A stretch of 64,000 nucleotides of DNA, from assembly GCF_002210095.1 (NCBI RefSeq), contig NZ_AQQR01000015.1, forward strand, positions 1-64,000, written 5' to 3'. This DNA comes from Marinibacterium profundimaris. Lineage in GTDB: Bacteria; Pseudomonadota; Alphaproteobacteria; Rhodobacterales; Rhodobacteraceae. The notes beneath the pieces were generated by a model. It saw nothing but the letters and a program-made list of their open reading frames with translations. It did not search any database and was not told the DNA's origin. The position numbers and the translations under genes were made by a program. This document shows positions 1 through 8,360 of the stretch, piece by piece. Position 1 is the first letter of the stretch; the number at the start of each line of letters is the position of its first letter.

Positions 1-489
1 CTCGGCCGCCCCGTCGTGCGCCTCAGCGCCGCCGGTGAAGGGGTATCTACGGATAGCACGGACGAGTCGCAAGAGCCTTTTTGCACTTTTTTCACCTGCC
101 CTTGCGAAAACTTCCCTGGCCCCTCTCCGGCTCTTCTCGTGCCCCCGGGCCCGGCAGCGCGTATATTGGGGCGCCCTGCAGAAGACCCACCAAACGTTGA
201 TGAAACGCCTATCGTGGGCTGCCAGCCGCGCCGCACATCCTTTTTCCTGGCCGAGCCGACGCAAAATGTCCCGTAAAGCGCGGGACCGTGGCGCGTCCCC
301 TGACGGATCACAAAGGAGGGTGTGTCGGGCCGAGCCACCCACCCGGGTGATCGGCGCCTCACCTGCGCCCTGTCCCATGGCGGCGCTTTGACAGGAACGT
401 GTGTTCGGCGCGAAGGCCCGGGCATGGTAGATCTGAGCCCGTCGGCCCCCCGCAAGGGACACGACGTGAAGACGCCCGGAGGATCGGCG
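1..489. other. Upstream region with no supported gene
   Basis: No reading frame here has convincing coding character: the open frames are Arg/Pro/Ser-rich and match no family I know. A strong Shine-Dalgarno-like AGGAGG sits at 314-319, but the nearest GTG codons are only a few bases away and would put about 56 residues of poor composition in front of the rhodanese protein. A TTGACA hexamer at 388-393 could be a -35 box for the rhodanese gene, but no good -10 follows at 16-18 bp. A small RNA is possible but I recognise none. Confidence 0.4.
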
Positions 490-969
490 ATGACGCAGGA
501 TTTCAGTCCCCCCGTCCGGCTGGCTCGGCGCGACCTGCTCGTTTTCGGCCTGGTCGGCGCCGCCGTCGGTCTTCTGTCCTATTCCGCCACGCGCCCCCTG
601 TTGCCCGACCGGGCCGGCTCCCTGACAGCCACCGAGGCGTTCGAGCTTGCGCAGGCCGGCCAGATCACCCTGATCGACATCCGTCGTCCCGACGAATGGG
701 CCGCGACCGGGATCGCCCCGGCGGCCCATCCGCTGGACATGCGCCGAGAGGATTTCGCCGACCGGCTGGCCGAGATCGCCGACCCCGGCCAGCCCGTTGC
801 GCTGATCTGCGCGCGCGGCGTACGCTCGGCCCGAATGAGCCAAGAGCTCACGACGCGGGGGATTGGCGGGATCATCGACATACCCGAGGGGATGATCGGC
901 TCTGCCGCGGGACCGGGCTGGATCGCGCGGGACCTGCCCGTCACACCATATGAAGGAGACCAGGGGTGA
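490..969 (+). CDS. Membrane-anchored rhodanese-like protein
   Basis: A 159-residue single-domain rhodanese. The N-terminus has an Arg-Arg pair (LARRDLL, residues 11-17) followed by a hydrophobic stretch to about residue 33, so it is probably exported, possibly by Tat, or anchored facing the periplasm. The rhodanese fold follows, with the usual DIRRPDEW near residue 63 and the active loop CARGVRS carrying the likely persulfide-forming Cys107. Substrate is unknown; rhodaneses move sulfane sulfur from donors such as thiosulfate. The ATG at 490 was chosen because GGAGG lies at 478-482, while an upstream GTG would add unlikely sequence. Its stop overlaps the GTG start of the esterase, so the two are translationally coupled. 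Confidence 0.85.
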   Translation: MTQDFSPPVRLARRDLLVFGLVGAAVGLLSYSATRPLLPDRAGSLTATEAFELAQAGQITLIDIRRPDEWAATGIAPAAHPLDMRREDFADRLAEIADPGQPVALICARGVRSARMSQELTTRGIGGIIDIPEGMIGSAAGPGWIARDLPVTPYEGDQG

Positions 970-1793
970 AACCAGGACAATTCCTCGCCGCATGGGCCGT
1001 GGGGCTGCTGCTGGCCGCCACGGCGCAGGCCGGCTGTGCCGAAGACGATGCGCCCTGCGGGATCGACGGCGGCGCCTACCATATCCGCCTGCCCGACGAT
1101 CCGGCGGGCGCGCCGGTGGTGATCTTCCTGCATGGCTACGGCGGCCGGGGCGCGGCCACCATCGGCAATGCCCAGATGGTGGAGCCGCTTCTGTCGCGCG
1201 GCTACGCGGTGATGGCTCCGGAGGGGCTCAGGCGCGGCGGGGACGGGCCGCAAAGCTGGAACTTCCTGCAAAACGGTTCGGGACGGGACGAAACCGCGTT
1301 CCTCTCCGGCGTGGCGGCGGATGCCGCGCGGCGCTTCGGGGTGGATGACAGCAGGGTGATCCTGTCGGGCTTCTCCGCCGGCGGCTTCATGGTGAACTAC
1401 CTGGCCTGCGCGGCGCCCGAGACCTTTGCCGCCTACGCCCCTGTCTCCGGCGGGTTCTGGCGCCCGCATCCGGCGAATTGCGCCGGGCCCGTGCGGCTGT
1501 TCCATACGCATGGGTGGACGGACACGACCGTGCCGCTCGAAGGGCGGATGCTGGGCGAGGGGGCCTGGCAGCAGGGCGATATCTTTGCCGGGCTCGAGAT
1601 CTGGCGGCAAGCCAATGGCTGCATCGACGAAAAGCCGACGGGGTTCGCCACGACCGGCCAGTTCATGCGCCGGCGCTGGTCGGACTGCGCGCCGCAGAGC
1701 GCGCTGGAATTCGCGCTCTTCCCCGGCGGTCACGTGGTGCCCGAAGGCTGGGCCGACATGATGCTGGACTGGTTCGAAGAAGTCGCCGGCTGA
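966..1793 (+). CDS. Secreted PHB-depolymerase/feruloyl-esterase-type alpha/beta hydrolase
   Basis: A 275-residue esterase of the polyhydroxybutyrate depolymerase/LpqC family. A Sec-type signal peptide (residues 1 to about 22, ending AQA) points to a periplasmic or secreted enzyme. The alpha/beta hydrolase motifs are HGYGG near 56, the nucleophile elbow GFSAGG with Ser137, a HTHGWTD segment giving the likely acid Asp186, and GGH giving the likely base His256. Several cysteines (24, 31, 148, 172, 219, 241) could form disulfides, consistent with export. The start is GTG, inside the last codons of the rhodanese gene (4-bp overlap). The real substrate, ester or short polyester, cannot be told from sequence. 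Confidence 0.85.
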   Translation: MKPGQFLAAWAVGLLLAATAQAGCAEDDAPCGIDGGAYHIRLPDDPAGAPVVIFLHGYGGRGAATIGNAQMVEPLLSRGYAVMAPEGLRRGGDGPQSWNFLQNGSGRDETAFLSGVAADAARRFGVDDSRVILSGFSAGGFMVNYLACAAPETFAAYAPVSGGFWRPHPANCAGPVRLFHTHGWTDTTVPLEGRMLGEGAWQQGDIFAGLEIWRQANGCIDEKPTGFATTGQFMRRRWSDCAPQSALEFALFPGGHVVPEGWADMMLDWFEEVAG

Positions 1794-1800
1794 GCGCTGC

Positions 1801-1835
1801 CGAAACGAAACCGGCCCGGGGGGATCCCGGGCCGG
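1801..1835 (-). terminator. Intrinsic terminator after opgH
   Basis: A perfect 10-bp stem, CCGGCCCGGG (1811-1820) and CCCGGGCCGG (1826-1835), with a 5-nt loop. Read on the minus strand it is followed by TTTCGTTT, so it fits a rho-independent terminator 24 bp beyond the opgH stop. It may also block read-through from the convergent esterase gene. Confidence 0.75.
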
Positions 1836-1859
1836 CGCAGGTCGTCAGGTGTTTCGCGA

Positions 1860-3728
1860 TCACTCGGCCGCGGTCGCGGCCGCCGAACCGTCCAGAACCG
1901 ATTTCAGCTCGGCCCGGTAGTGGCGTGCGGCGCGGGTGATCGCCGGTTCGACATATTCATCGCGCGTGGCCATCAGGGCACCGGGCTTGCGGAAGCAGAA
2001 CCCGCTCAGCGCCGACAACGGCACGGCAATCGCCAGGCTTAGACCGATCGGCATCAGCCAGACCGACACGAAGCCCGTGAAGATCCCCAGCATCAGAACA
2101 AGGCCCACCACGGTTTCCAGCGCGTGGAACTGCACCAGGGTGGCCAGGCTGTATTGGCCGCCTTCACGCATCTGCGGCGACCAGCCCTTCTGCAGACCGA
2201 AGGCGGTGCGGAAGACGGCAATCATCTGCTGCACCATCAGCACTGGCGCATAGATCACCGACAGGCAGACCTCGGTCACGAAGGACAGGCCGAACCGCCC
2301 CACCCCGCCATAGGCGCTGAACCGGTCTCCACCCAGGCGCAGGGCGGCGATACCCATCAGCTTCGGCATCAGCAGCATGGCGTAGACCAGGATGATGACC
2401 AGAACATGCTGGCCGTCATTCACGTCCGGCCATGTCGGGAACAGCGGGTTCGAGGGCGAGAAATAGGTCAGCACCGAGCGGTCCTCGCCCATACCGATCA
2501 CCGCCCACATCACCAGCAACGCGAACCAGATCGGCGACATCAGGTAGCCCATGGCGCCGTGGAACAGGTGGAACCGCGACATGGCCGACAGGCCCCGCGC
2601 GCCCAGCAGACGCAGGTGCTGCAGGTTGCCCTGGCACCAGCGCCGGTCGCGCTGGATGTGGTCGATCAGCGTCTGCGGCGTCTCTTCATAACTGCCCCGG
2701 ATCCGCGGCAGGAAGCGCACGCTCCAGCCGGCGCGGCGCAGCAGGCCCGCCTCGACGAAATCGTGGCTCATGATCAGGCCGCCGCCGCGCAGGCCGCGCA
2801 CCCGAGGCAGACCGGCCGAGGCCGCGAAGGCCCGGGTGCGGATGATCGCGTTGTGGCCCCAGTAATTGCCTTCCTCGCCGCACCAGCGGCCCATGCCTTC
2901 GGCCAGGGCGGCACCGTAGACACCGTTGGCGAATTGCTGCATCCGGGCAAAGACCGATTGCGCGCCGATCAGCTGCGGGAAGCTCTGGATCAGGCCGGCC
3001 GACGGGTCGCGGGCCAGCGCATCGGTCAGCTGGGCGATGGCGTCGCCGGACATCAGGCTGTCGGCATCCAGCGTCAGCATCGCATCCCAGTCCGCGCCCC
3101 AGTTCTGAACCCAGTCGCCGATGTTGCCGACCTTGCGGTCGGTGTTGGTCTCGCGACGGCGGTAATACAGCTCCAGCCCCGGCGACAGCGAGGCCCGGAT
3201 CGTGGCCACGGCGGCCTGCTCCTGCATCGCGATCTCTTCGTCGCGCGTATCGGACAGGACAAAAAGCGCATAATGGTGCCCCCGTCCCTTCTCGCGCAGC
3301 TCTTCCAGCATCGACTTGGCGCTGCCCAGCACGTACCACGGCACCTCGTTGTAGACCGGCATCAGCAGCGCGACCTTCATCGGCTGCGCCTGGCCCTCGT
3401 CAACCGGCGCGCTCTTGCGGGTGAGAGAGACGAGACCCAGCGCAACGGTGCTGACCGTCAGGCAGATCCAGAAGAAGTTGAAGGCGATCAGGGCCAGCAG
3501 CACGATTTCCAGCCAGGTCAGCCCGTCGGCCACGAACCATCCGTGCATGATCCACATCAGGCCAAGCGTCGCCACGGTCGCGGGACTGAAGGCCAGCACG
3601 CGCCACAGCGCGACATCCTTCGGGTTCCGCAGGCCGGGGGCCTGGTCGTCACGGAAACGTGCCGCGAAATTCTGCGCGGGCATTGCAAGGGGCGCCTCGG
3701 GGGGCATCAGGCGAAGATTGTCAAACAT
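1860..3728 (-). CDS. opgH: Glucans biosynthesis glucosyltransferase H (short form)
   Basis: A 622-residue inner-membrane GT2 glucosyltransferase of the MdoH/OpgH family, which polymerises the beta-glucan backbone of osmoregulated periplasmic glucans from UDP-glucose. Two membrane spans come before the catalytic loop (about 45-67 and 75-100). Then come LLMPVYNE (121-128), the metal-binding DAD (221-223) and the QRDRRW acceptor/processivity motif (359-364), followed by several membrane segments. It is much shorter than E. coli OpgH (about 850 residues) and lacks most of that protein's long cytoplasmic N-terminal region. Last gene of the opgC-opgG-opgH run, 12 bp after opgG. Confidence 0.93.
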   Translation of the reverse strand: MFDNLRLMPPEAPLAMPAQNFAARFRDDQAPGLRNPKDVALWRVLAFSPATVATLGLMWIMHGWFVADGLTWLEIVLLALIAFNFFWICLTVSTVALGLVSLTRKSAPVDEGQAQPMKVALLMPVYNEVPWYVLGSAKSMLEELREKGRGHHYALFVLSDTRDEEIAMQEQAAVATIRASLSPGLELYYRRRETNTDRKVGNIGDWVQNWGADWDAMLTLDADSLMSGDAIAQLTDALARDPSAGLIQSFPQLIGAQSVFARMQQFANGVYGAALAEGMGRWCGEEGNYWGHNAIIRTRAFAASAGLPRVRGLRGGGLIMSHDFVEAGLLRRAGWSVRFLPRIRGSYEETPQTLIDHIQRDRRWCQGNLQHLRLLGARGLSAMSRFHLFHGAMGYLMSPIWFALLVMWAVIGMGEDRSVLTYFSPSNPLFPTWPDVNDGQHVLVIILVYAMLLMPKLMGIAALRLGGDRFSAYGGVGRFGLSFVTEVCLSVIYAPVLMVQQMIAVFRTAFGLQKGWSPQMREGGQYSLATLVQFHALETVVGLVLMLGIFTGFVSVWLMPIGLSLAIAVPLSALSGFCFRKPGALMATRDEYVEPAITRAARHYRAELKSVLDGSAAATAAE

Positions 3729-3740
3729 CGGAAAAAGGCC

Positions 3741-5246
3741 TCACATGGTCCAGCGGTACAACCAGGCCTCGCTGGCGGCAGCACCGTCCTTGCGAAGCTG
3801 CGCGCGCAGCTCCACCATCGTTTGCTCGCCCGGCTCGAAGCCGAAGGCGAGTCGCGGTCCGCCGGTCTCGGGGTTGCGCTGTAGCACTCCCTCCGTTGTC
3901 CCGGCATGTGGGGAAGCGACATGGATGTCGATTCCGTCCAATCCGTCGTCGAAAATCGGGTGCGGGGCAAAGTCGATCGTGACCAGCTTGCCCGATTGCG
4001 CCCCGTCGCCCATCGCGGTGTCGATCACCTGCGGCAGACCCCCGGCCAGCGGGTTGTCCTGGCCCCAGGTCAGGCGATAGCCCAGCCTGACTTCCTGCCC
4101 TGCGGGCATCGGATCGGCCGGACGCCAATAGGCGACGATATTGTCATAGACCTCGCGGTCGGCGGGGATCTCCACCAGCGTGACGGCCCCGCGTCCCCAG
4201 TCTCCCTTGGGCTCCACCCAGAGACCGGGGCGCTTGTGATAAAGCGCCTCGAGGTCCTCGTAGTCCGAAAACTTGCGCGGCCGCTGCATCAGGCCGAAGC
4301 CCTCCGGGTTCTCGTCCACGAAGGACGAAATCTGCAGCTCGCGCGGGTTGTTCAGCGGGCGCCAGAGTGTCTCGCCCCCGCCGTTGCGGATCAGCAGCCC
4401 GTCGCTGTCATGCACGGCGGGGCGGAAATCGTGGTAGCGGGTGCGATCCTTCTCGTCGAAGAGAAACATCGAGGTCAGCGGTCCCAGCCCGACATGATTC
4501 AGCTCTTCGCGCGGGAAAAGCGTCATCTCCACTTCCATGACACAGGAGGTGCCCGGCGTGATCTCGAACCGGTAGGCGCCGGTCGCCGAGGGGCTGTCGA
4601 GCAGCGCGTGCACGATGATCTCGCGGTCGTCGGGGCCCGGGCTTTCCAGCCAGAACTCGATGAACTCTGGGAATTCCTCGCCCCGCGCGTCCGCGGTCTT
4701 CAGTGCCAGTCCCCGGGCCGACAGACCATAGACCTCGCCCGCGCCGATCGCCCGGAAATAGCTGGCGCCCTGGAAGACGCAGAACTCGGTCTTCTCGCCC
4801 GATCCGTCCAGCTCCGTTCGCAGGCGCAGGCCGGAATAGCCCAGCGTCTCGCCCTGGCTCAGCTGCGGCAGCTTGTCGGTCTGATCGAACCGCGCGGCGT
4901 CGAAGGCCACGGGGCGGGCCTGGCCATTCTCGACCACGTTGATCGTCACGGGCCGCGGAAAATACAGCCCCGGGTGCATCAGGTCGACCTCGTAGGACCG
5001 CTCTTCCCCGTACCACAGCGCCCTGTCGTGCCGGGGCCAGATCATGCGGTATTGCTCGTAATCGAGGTCCTGCCAGTCCTGAGGGACCGCCGCCCTCTGG
5101 CTGTACTTCTGCGCCGCCAGGTCACGGGCCCGCGCGATCACCAGCCCGTGATCGAACGTGGACGCCGCGCCGGACGCGCGCACGGGTCCGGCGGCCACGG
5201 CCGCCAGAAGGGTCGAGACACAAAACTGTCTTCGGCTGATCGTCAT
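3741..5246 (-). CDS. opgG: Periplasmic glucan biosynthesis protein OpgG/OpgD family
   Basis: A 501-residue MdoG-family protein needed for branching or release of osmoregulated periplasmic glucans. The N-terminus MTISRRQF followed by a hydrophobic stretch ending PVRAS looks like a twin-arginine signal peptide. Tat export is a property of the OpgD branch in E. coli, so the OpgG/OpgD assignment is open. Family-typical sequence includes YRMIWPRHDRALW near residue 60 and the body covers the full MdoG domain. The start at 5246 is fixed by the signal peptide and by the ATGA overlap with the opgC stop; a longer open frame upstream has no coding character. Confidence 0.92.
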   Translation of the reverse strand: MTISRRQFCVSTLLAAVAAGPVRASGAASTFDHGLVIARARDLAAQKYSQRAAVPQDWQDLDYEQYRMIWPRHDRALWYGEERSYEVDLMHPGLYFPRPVTINVVENGQARPVAFDAARFDQTDKLPQLSQGETLGYSGLRLRTELDGSGEKTEFCVFQGASYFRAIGAGEVYGLSARGLALKTADARGEEFPEFIEFWLESPGPDDREIIVHALLDSPSATGAYRFEITPGTSCVMEVEMTLFPREELNHVGLGPLTSMFLFDEKDRTRYHDFRPAVHDSDGLLIRNGGGETLWRPLNNPRELQISSFVDENPEGFGLMQRPRKFSDYEDLEALYHKRPGLWVEPKGDWGRGAVTLVEIPADREVYDNIVAYWRPADPMPAGQEVRLGYRLTWGQDNPLAGGLPQVIDTAMGDGAQSGKLVTIDFAPHPIFDDGLDGIDIHVASPHAGTTEGVLQRNPETGGPRLAFGFEPGEQTMVELRAQLRKDGAAASEAWLYRWTM

Positions 5247-6679
5247 ATACGCTTGCTCCGCCAGGGCTGGGTTTTGAACCAGGAGGCCGTGTAGGCTACG
5301 AGGACAAGCAGGAAGAACCCGAAGAGGTTCCCGGCCGTGACGACAATAAATGAACGCCCGAGCTGGTCGAAGGCGAACCCGATGAGCCTGGCCAGCGCCA
5401 TGGAGCTCACGAAGACGGCAAGACTCTGCTGCCCGACCTTGGTGATGATCGTCAGCATGAAATGGCCGAAACGCCCGTTGTAAAGCGACGACAGGCGCCG
5501 TCCGCCCTCGCCCGCCCAGTACCACGCCACATAGGCCAGCGAGAGGAAGTGGATATAGCGCAAGAGCCCGAATTCAGTCTTGAATCTCAGCTCTTCCGTG
5601 ATCGGCCAGGTGGCCCGGATCTGCGCGCCCAGGGCCGGCCAGGCATCATTCAGCCACAGGAAGACCTTCCACGACCCGAAAGGCGCGCCCAGCACCAGAA
5701 AGGCGGCCGCTGCCCAGGCCAGACCGGCGCTGCGCGGCGGTTTCGGCAACCATCCGCGCATGTAGCCGAATCCGGTGAAGAACAGCAGCTGCCAGCCGAA
5801 GGGATTGAAGAACCATTGCCGGTCTCCCCAGGGTTCCGCCGGCAGCGGCAGAAGCCCGAGGTTGGCCGCCGTCCAGAGCAACAGGCTGCCGGTGATCGCC
5901 GCCGCCACGCTGATCCGCACCAGCGCCATCATCAACGGCATCATCGCCAGGATCACAAGGTACATCGGCAGGATGTCGAAGTAGTTCGGCACGTAGGTCA
6001 GCGTGAAGATACCCACGATCTGGCGCGCGGGATCGTCGAAGAACCAGCCCAGGTTCAGCTCGTGCACGTAACTGCCCTCGAAAGAGCCGTAGGTGTCAAG
6101 CGCCGCCATGGTCATGGCGACGAAGAAGAACAGACAGATATGCGCCCAGTAGACCTGCCAGCAGCGGAAGGCGACGCGTGCGGTACCGATGGCCCAGCCC
6201 TTGCGCTCGAAACTGCCGCCGAAGGCGATGGCCGAAGCCATGCCCGAGCAGAAGACGAAGATCTCGGTCGCATCCGAGAACCCGAACCGCGCGGGGATCC
6301 AGCCTGCCCAGGGGTTGCCGGGGATATGGGCCACCAGGATGATGAACATCGCCAGCCCCCGCGCCACGTCGAGGCGCAGGTCCCGGGTCGTCGCGGCCGC
6401 GGCTGGCCCTGAGACGCCAATGGGCGTGGCCATGTCGGCGCCGCCCGTCGCCACTGGCGGGGCCATGGTCCCCGCGGATGCGCGGGCGCTGGCGTCCTCT
6501 GCCCTGGCGGGACAGGCTTTGCCGCTTATGCCCGAAGGGTCGGTCACGGCGCTGTCGGCCGCTCTGTGGACCGGCATCGCAGATGCGGATGCGGGGCCGG
6601 GTTCACTGTCCTGGCGCGCCGCGTCTGATGCGGCGGGCCGGCTGGCGGCACGGGCCGCGGTGGGCGACAGGCTGGGCAT
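5243..6679 (-). CDS. opgC: OpgC-type glucan acyl (succinyl) transferase with extended N-terminus
   Basis: A 478-residue polytopic protein of the OpgC family, which transfers succinyl or similar acyl groups to periplasmic glucans. The conserved core starts near residue 95 (RLDVARGLAMFIILVAHIPGNPW) and has about ten hydrophobic spans to the C-terminus. The first 80 or so residues are Ala/Ser/Pro-rich and unlike the usual compact start. A shorter start at 6433 (MATPIG) would remove them, but the only good ribosome site (GGGGAGG, 4 bases upstream) belongs to the ATG at 6679, so I chose that. The stop overlaps the opgG start by 4 bp. Confidence 0.88.
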   Translation of the reverse strand: MPSLSPTAARAASRPAASDAARQDSEPGPASASAMPVHRAADSAVTDPSGISGKACPARAEDASARASAGTMAPPVATGGADMATPIGVSGPAAAATTRDLRLDVARGLAMFIILVAHIPGNPWAGWIPARFGFSDATEIFVFCSGMASAIAFGGSFERKGWAIGTARVAFRCWQVYWAHICLFFFVAMTMAALDTYGSFEGSYVHELNLGWFFDDPARQIVGIFTLTYVPNYFDILPMYLVILAMMPLMMALVRISVAAAITGSLLLWTAANLGLLPLPAEPWGDRQWFFNPFGWQLLFFTGFGYMRGWLPKPPRSAGLAWAAAAFLVLGAPFGSWKVFLWLNDAWPALGAQIRATWPITEELRFKTEFGLLRYIHFLSLAYVAWYWAGEGGRRLSSLYNGRFGHFMLTIITKVGQQSLAVFVSSMALARLIGFAFDQLGRSFIVVTAGNLFGFFLLVLVAYTASWFKTQPWRSKRI

Positions 6680-6707
6680 TTGCCTCCCCTATGATCGTCG
6701 TCTTTTG

Positions 6708-8090
6708 TTATTGTGCCGGAACCCTTTGCGCGCCGCCGAGGCCACTTGCAAGACCTCGGCCGGCGTGGATCAGATCCCGGCGGATTGCGGCGAATTGATC
6801 GTCCTTCCCGGCGCGCATTCGCCGACGCTCCTCCAGAATCCGTTCCGCCGCATCCAACCGCCCGGCCCGCAGGCCGGCGTCGATCGTGATGCGTTCAAAG
6901 ACATCCCTCTGCGCGTGGCTGCCGCCCGCGCGCTGCATCGTCGCCCGGGCCGCCTCCAGGTCGGAAAAGGCGCGTGCGTAATCTCCCTCGCCGAAGGCCT
7001 GCAGGCCCCTGGCCGCCGCCAGCCCCGGATCGGCCATACGCTCCTGCGCCTCCGTGTCCTGTTTCTGTCCGTCCCTGGCTATACGCGCGATAAGCCGTTC
7101 TGTTCCCGCATGATCTCCGGTTGCGGTCAGCGCCAGCAGGTAGTGCAGATCGGCAAAGATCAGGCTGCCGTCATCGGTGCGCGTCGCGCACAGCCCGGCC
7201 AGCTCCTCCCAGCGGTCGCCGACGTCGATCCCGTCCAGTTCCAGCCGGGTCAGCAGCGAGGTCGCGTTCGAGATGTCGCGGTAATCGTCCGTGCGCTCCT
7301 TGCGCACCTCGGCATCATACAGGGCCAGCACCGTGTCGACCTGGCCAAGGTCCAGGTGCATCAGCGCCTTGTGCCACCAGACGTGGAACCGGAAGTTGTT
7401 GCAATGCGCCCAGGCCGCCTCGCGCCCCTCAAGCCAGTCGAGCCCCGCCTTCGCGTCGCAGGTCATGTCATGCACATGCGCCACCGCGTGCAGGCCCCAG
7501 GCGTCGTCGGGCGCCAGCCAAAGCGCCTGCCGCCCGGCGATCTCGGCCTTCTGGTACGCTCCGGTCTCTTCCAGCGCGAAGGCATGACAGCCCAGCAGGT
7601 ATCCGCGCCCGGCATGATCCGGCGCATAGGCCGGCAGCACCCGCTCGATCGAGGCGCGCATGCCATGGTTGTCACCCAGCACGAAGCGGATCGCATGGCC
7701 AAGTTTCATCGCAAGGACATCGTCGGGATGATCGTCCAGCACCTGTTCCAGAGCCGTGACCGCCGCCGAGGGCCGCCCCTCGATCCAGCGGCCCAGCGCC
7801 TCCACGAAGCCCCGCTCGCGCGCCGTCACCTGCCCGTCGCGCACCGCCCTATCCGCCGCGCGATGGGCTTCGGCCGCCACCTCCAGCATCTCGCGCCGGC
7901 CCAGCAGCAGCATGAACAGCCCCTTTGCCGCCTGACCCAGGGCAAAGCCCGGCTCCGCCTCCAGCACACGGGCAAGCCAGCTGGGCGTTTGCGTCCCATG
8001 GGCCAGGAAGGCCCGCTGAGCGGCGTTCCAGTCCTCCAGCACGGCAGGGCTGTCGAGGCTCGTGGGCTGGCCGAAGAGATCGTGTCGCAT
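6708..8090 (-). CDS. TPR-repeat protein (TTC38-like)
   Basis: A 460-residue, probably cytoplasmic protein made of helical TPR-like pairs and resembling the tetratricopeptide repeat protein 38 family found widely in Alphaproteobacteria. Recognisable stretches are the repeated Ala-rich helices, GYLLGCHAFALEE near residue 165 and GLHAVAHVHDM near 200. No catalytic motif is visible and no function is established. The ATG at 8090 has AGGA 6 nt upstream; an in-frame ATG at 8105 has a weaker site. It ends 28 bp before opgC on the same strand, so it may lead the opg operon. A weak promoter-like TTGATA (8136-8131) lies upstream. Confidence 0.75.
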   Translation of the reverse strand: MRHDLFGQPTSLDSPAVLEDWNAAQRAFLAHGTQTPSWLARVLEAEPGFALGQAAKGLFMLLLGRREMLEVAAEAHRAADRAVRDGQVTARERGFVEALGRWIEGRPSAAVTALEQVLDDHPDDVLAMKLGHAIRFVLGDNHGMRASIERVLPAYAPDHAGRGYLLGCHAFALEETGAYQKAEIAGRQALWLAPDDAWGLHAVAHVHDMTCDAKAGLDWLEGREAAWAHCNNFRFHVWWHKALMHLDLGQVDTVLALYDAEVRKERTDDYRDISNATSLLTRLELDGIDVGDRWEELAGLCATRTDDGSLIFADLHYLLALTATGDHAGTERLIARIARDGQKQDTEAQERMADPGLAAARGLQAFGEGDYARAFSDLEAARATMQRAGGSHAQRDVFERITIDAGLRAGRLDAAERILEERRRMRAGKDDQFAAIRRDLIHAGRGLASGLGGAQRVPAQ

Positions 8091-8360
8091 GGCGTGTCCT
8101 GTCATCGGATGAACATCTCTGATCCAGAGGTATCAACCGTTCGCCCCATGCGGGTATGTGTTTCAGACGTTTTGACGCATTGGTGACCTTGGCATACCAG
8201 CGCGTGAGCGGTTGAAACATTCACAGCCCGAAATGCGGGCGAAATCATGTCTCGCGCTGCATCGGACGCCAACAGTCCAGCACTGGTGGAGGACCGGGCG
8301 CCGGGTCAGTCTGCCCGCGCGTCGCTCGGTCCGCCGCCCGGCCTCAGAGGCGGGTCGGCA

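Noticed and set aside
388-416. TTGACA upstream of the rhodanese gene as a promoter
   Set aside because: No acceptable -10 at 16-18 bp.
1-489. Possible small RNA or riboswitch upstream of the rhodanese gene
   Set aside because: No known consensus (TPP, cobalamin, SAM, 6S, SRP) could be matched by eye.
322-489. Longer start for the rhodanese protein at GTG 322
   Set aside because: It would place about 56 residues of poor composition before the membrane segment; the ATG at 490 has its own GGAGG.
2124-3884. Long open frame antisense to opgH
   Set aside because: Same mirror composition; opgH on the minus strand has all expected motifs.
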